From an uncultured Bacteroidota bacterium (GTDB lineage Bacteria; Bacteroidota; Bacteroidia; 2-12-FULL-35-15): a stretch of 14,406 nt of DNA. Below are positions 13,887-14,406 of the stretch, one piece after another. The position numbers were made by a program, and so were the translations under genes. The notes below the pieces were generated by a model. It was not told where the DNA came from, searched no databases, and saw only the letters and a program-made list of their open reading frames with translations. Where the stretch lies: assembly GCA_903833025.1 (NCBI GenBank), contig CAILDT010000168.1, positions 1 to 14,406 of the forward strand. Reading direction: 5' to 3'. How positions within the stretch are numbered: position 1 is the stretch's first letter; every line of letters begins with the position of its first letter.

Positions 13887-14406
13887 ATGATGAATAAAAC
13901 ACTACTACTCTTTTTTATTTCCATTACTCTACTTTCCTTTAATAACAATGGTAACAAAATAAAACACAACTACGAAAGCACAACAATCAAAATAAGTTAT
14001 GAAACAACACAAGGGCGAATGGATGGCAATTACGTATCTTATTATAGTAATGGAAAGAAAAAATCGGAAGGGAAATTTGAAAACAATTATCGCTCTGGAT
14101 TATGGACAGTTTGGGATTCTACAGGCAAAATAAGAATGCAAAGAGTGTATGAGAATCCGTTTGTTTTCAAAAGAATAATTACTGAAACACCAAATGCAAA
14201 ACCAATAGATATGCTGGATACATCGAGATACACTATTAAGTATAATAAAGATGGCTTTATTGAAAATTTTAAACTAGAAGAAAAAATGGTAACGTGGAGC
14301 AAACGAATTTGGAGAACAATTACTCCAAAAGAAAATCCAATTCTTTTTGATGATGATAAACTCTTTAAAATTATTTATAAAAATATTCTTTTAAATAATA
14401 TTACTC
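13887..14406 (+). CDS. MORN-like protein with GldN/PorN-like segment (C-terminus outside window)
   Basis: The frame is open from ATGATG at 13887 to the window edge, giving 173 visible residues. MMNKTLLLFFISITLLSF is a signal peptide. Residues of about 43-82 (GRMDGNYVSYYSNGKKKSEG, then KFENNYRSGLWTVWDSTGKI) form MORN-like repeats, as found in Bacteroidota secreted proteins. Residues 131-173 (EEKMVTWSKRIWRTITPKEN, then LFKIIYKNILLNNIT) resemble the LWSKRxWRxIDxREKxN region of GldN/PorN, the periplasmic partner of GldK/PorK in the type IX secretion and gliding machinery. The protein therefore looks like a GldN paralogue carrying an N-terminal MORN extension rather than the core gldN gene, since no gldKLM genes precede it. 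The second ATG at 13890 is an equally good start. It may be transcribed with a ~225-nt structured leader. Confidence 0.72.
   Translation, partial: MMNKTLLLFFISITLLSFNNNGNKIKHNYESTTIKISYETTQGRMDGNYVSYYSNGKKKSEGKFENNYRSGLWTVWDSTGKIRMQRVYENPFVFKRIITETPNAKPIDMLDTSRYTIKYNKDGFIENFKLEEKMVTWSKRIWRTITPKENPILFDDDKLFKIIYKNILLNNIT

Noticed and set aside
14087..14302. 71-codon minus-strand frame
   Set aside because: It is antisense to the MORN/GldN-like gene, which has a signal peptide and family motifs.

Overview
The window comes from an AT-rich member of the Bacteroidota. The evidence is: three genes for type IX secretion (T9SS) cargo-like proteins, two of which show a C-terminal type A sorting domain in the window; a large SusC-like TonB-dependent receptor; several promoters matching the Bacteroides -7 consensus TAnnTTTG; and no clear Shine-Dalgarno sequences. 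The genus cannot be told from the sequence. No tRNA, rRNA, CRISPR array or transposase gene was seen.

Layout. Positions 1-5342 (minus strand) hold a probable two-gene operon: a 1246-residue TonB-dependent receptor, then, 57 bp downstream, a large secreted protein with a WWD...WIGGYDAGG signature that runs off the left edge. An AT-rich gap follows (5343-5716). Next is a divergent pair driven by overlapping promoters: a small, very basic secreted protein (minus) and a lipoprotein with a degenerate Rieske-like domain (plus). Positions 6561-12345 (minus) hold a 436-residue nidogen-domain T9SS cargo, a hicB-hicA toxin-antitoxin pair, and a 1319-residue T9SS cargo with Asp-box propeller repeats, a PKD domain and a LamG-like domain. 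The hicBA promoter lies in the tail of the nidogen-domain gene, and the giant gene starts only 25 bp after hicA.

The right-hand part is the least ordinary. A protein with a helical N-terminus and an Fn3-like C-terminus (12540-13061, minus) is cut short by a probable frameshift in an A7 tract; its displaced tail is readable to 12436. Upstream of it lies a ~400 bp array of 21-bp repeats (13184-13568). Part of that array is bounded by 28-bp imperfect inverted repeats. Read on the minus strand, the array encodes heptads in the same frame as the downstream gene, interrupted by stop codons. Then comes a 131-bp nested inverted-repeat element (13692-13822), lying between a consensus promoter and the last gene. 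That gene encodes a MORN-like protein with a GldN/PorN-like segment and runs off the right edge.

Taken together, the window is mostly cell-surface and secretion functions: outer-membrane transport, T9SS cargo and a protein related to a T9SS component. It also carries one toxin-antitoxin module and a repeat-rich intergenic region of unknown function.
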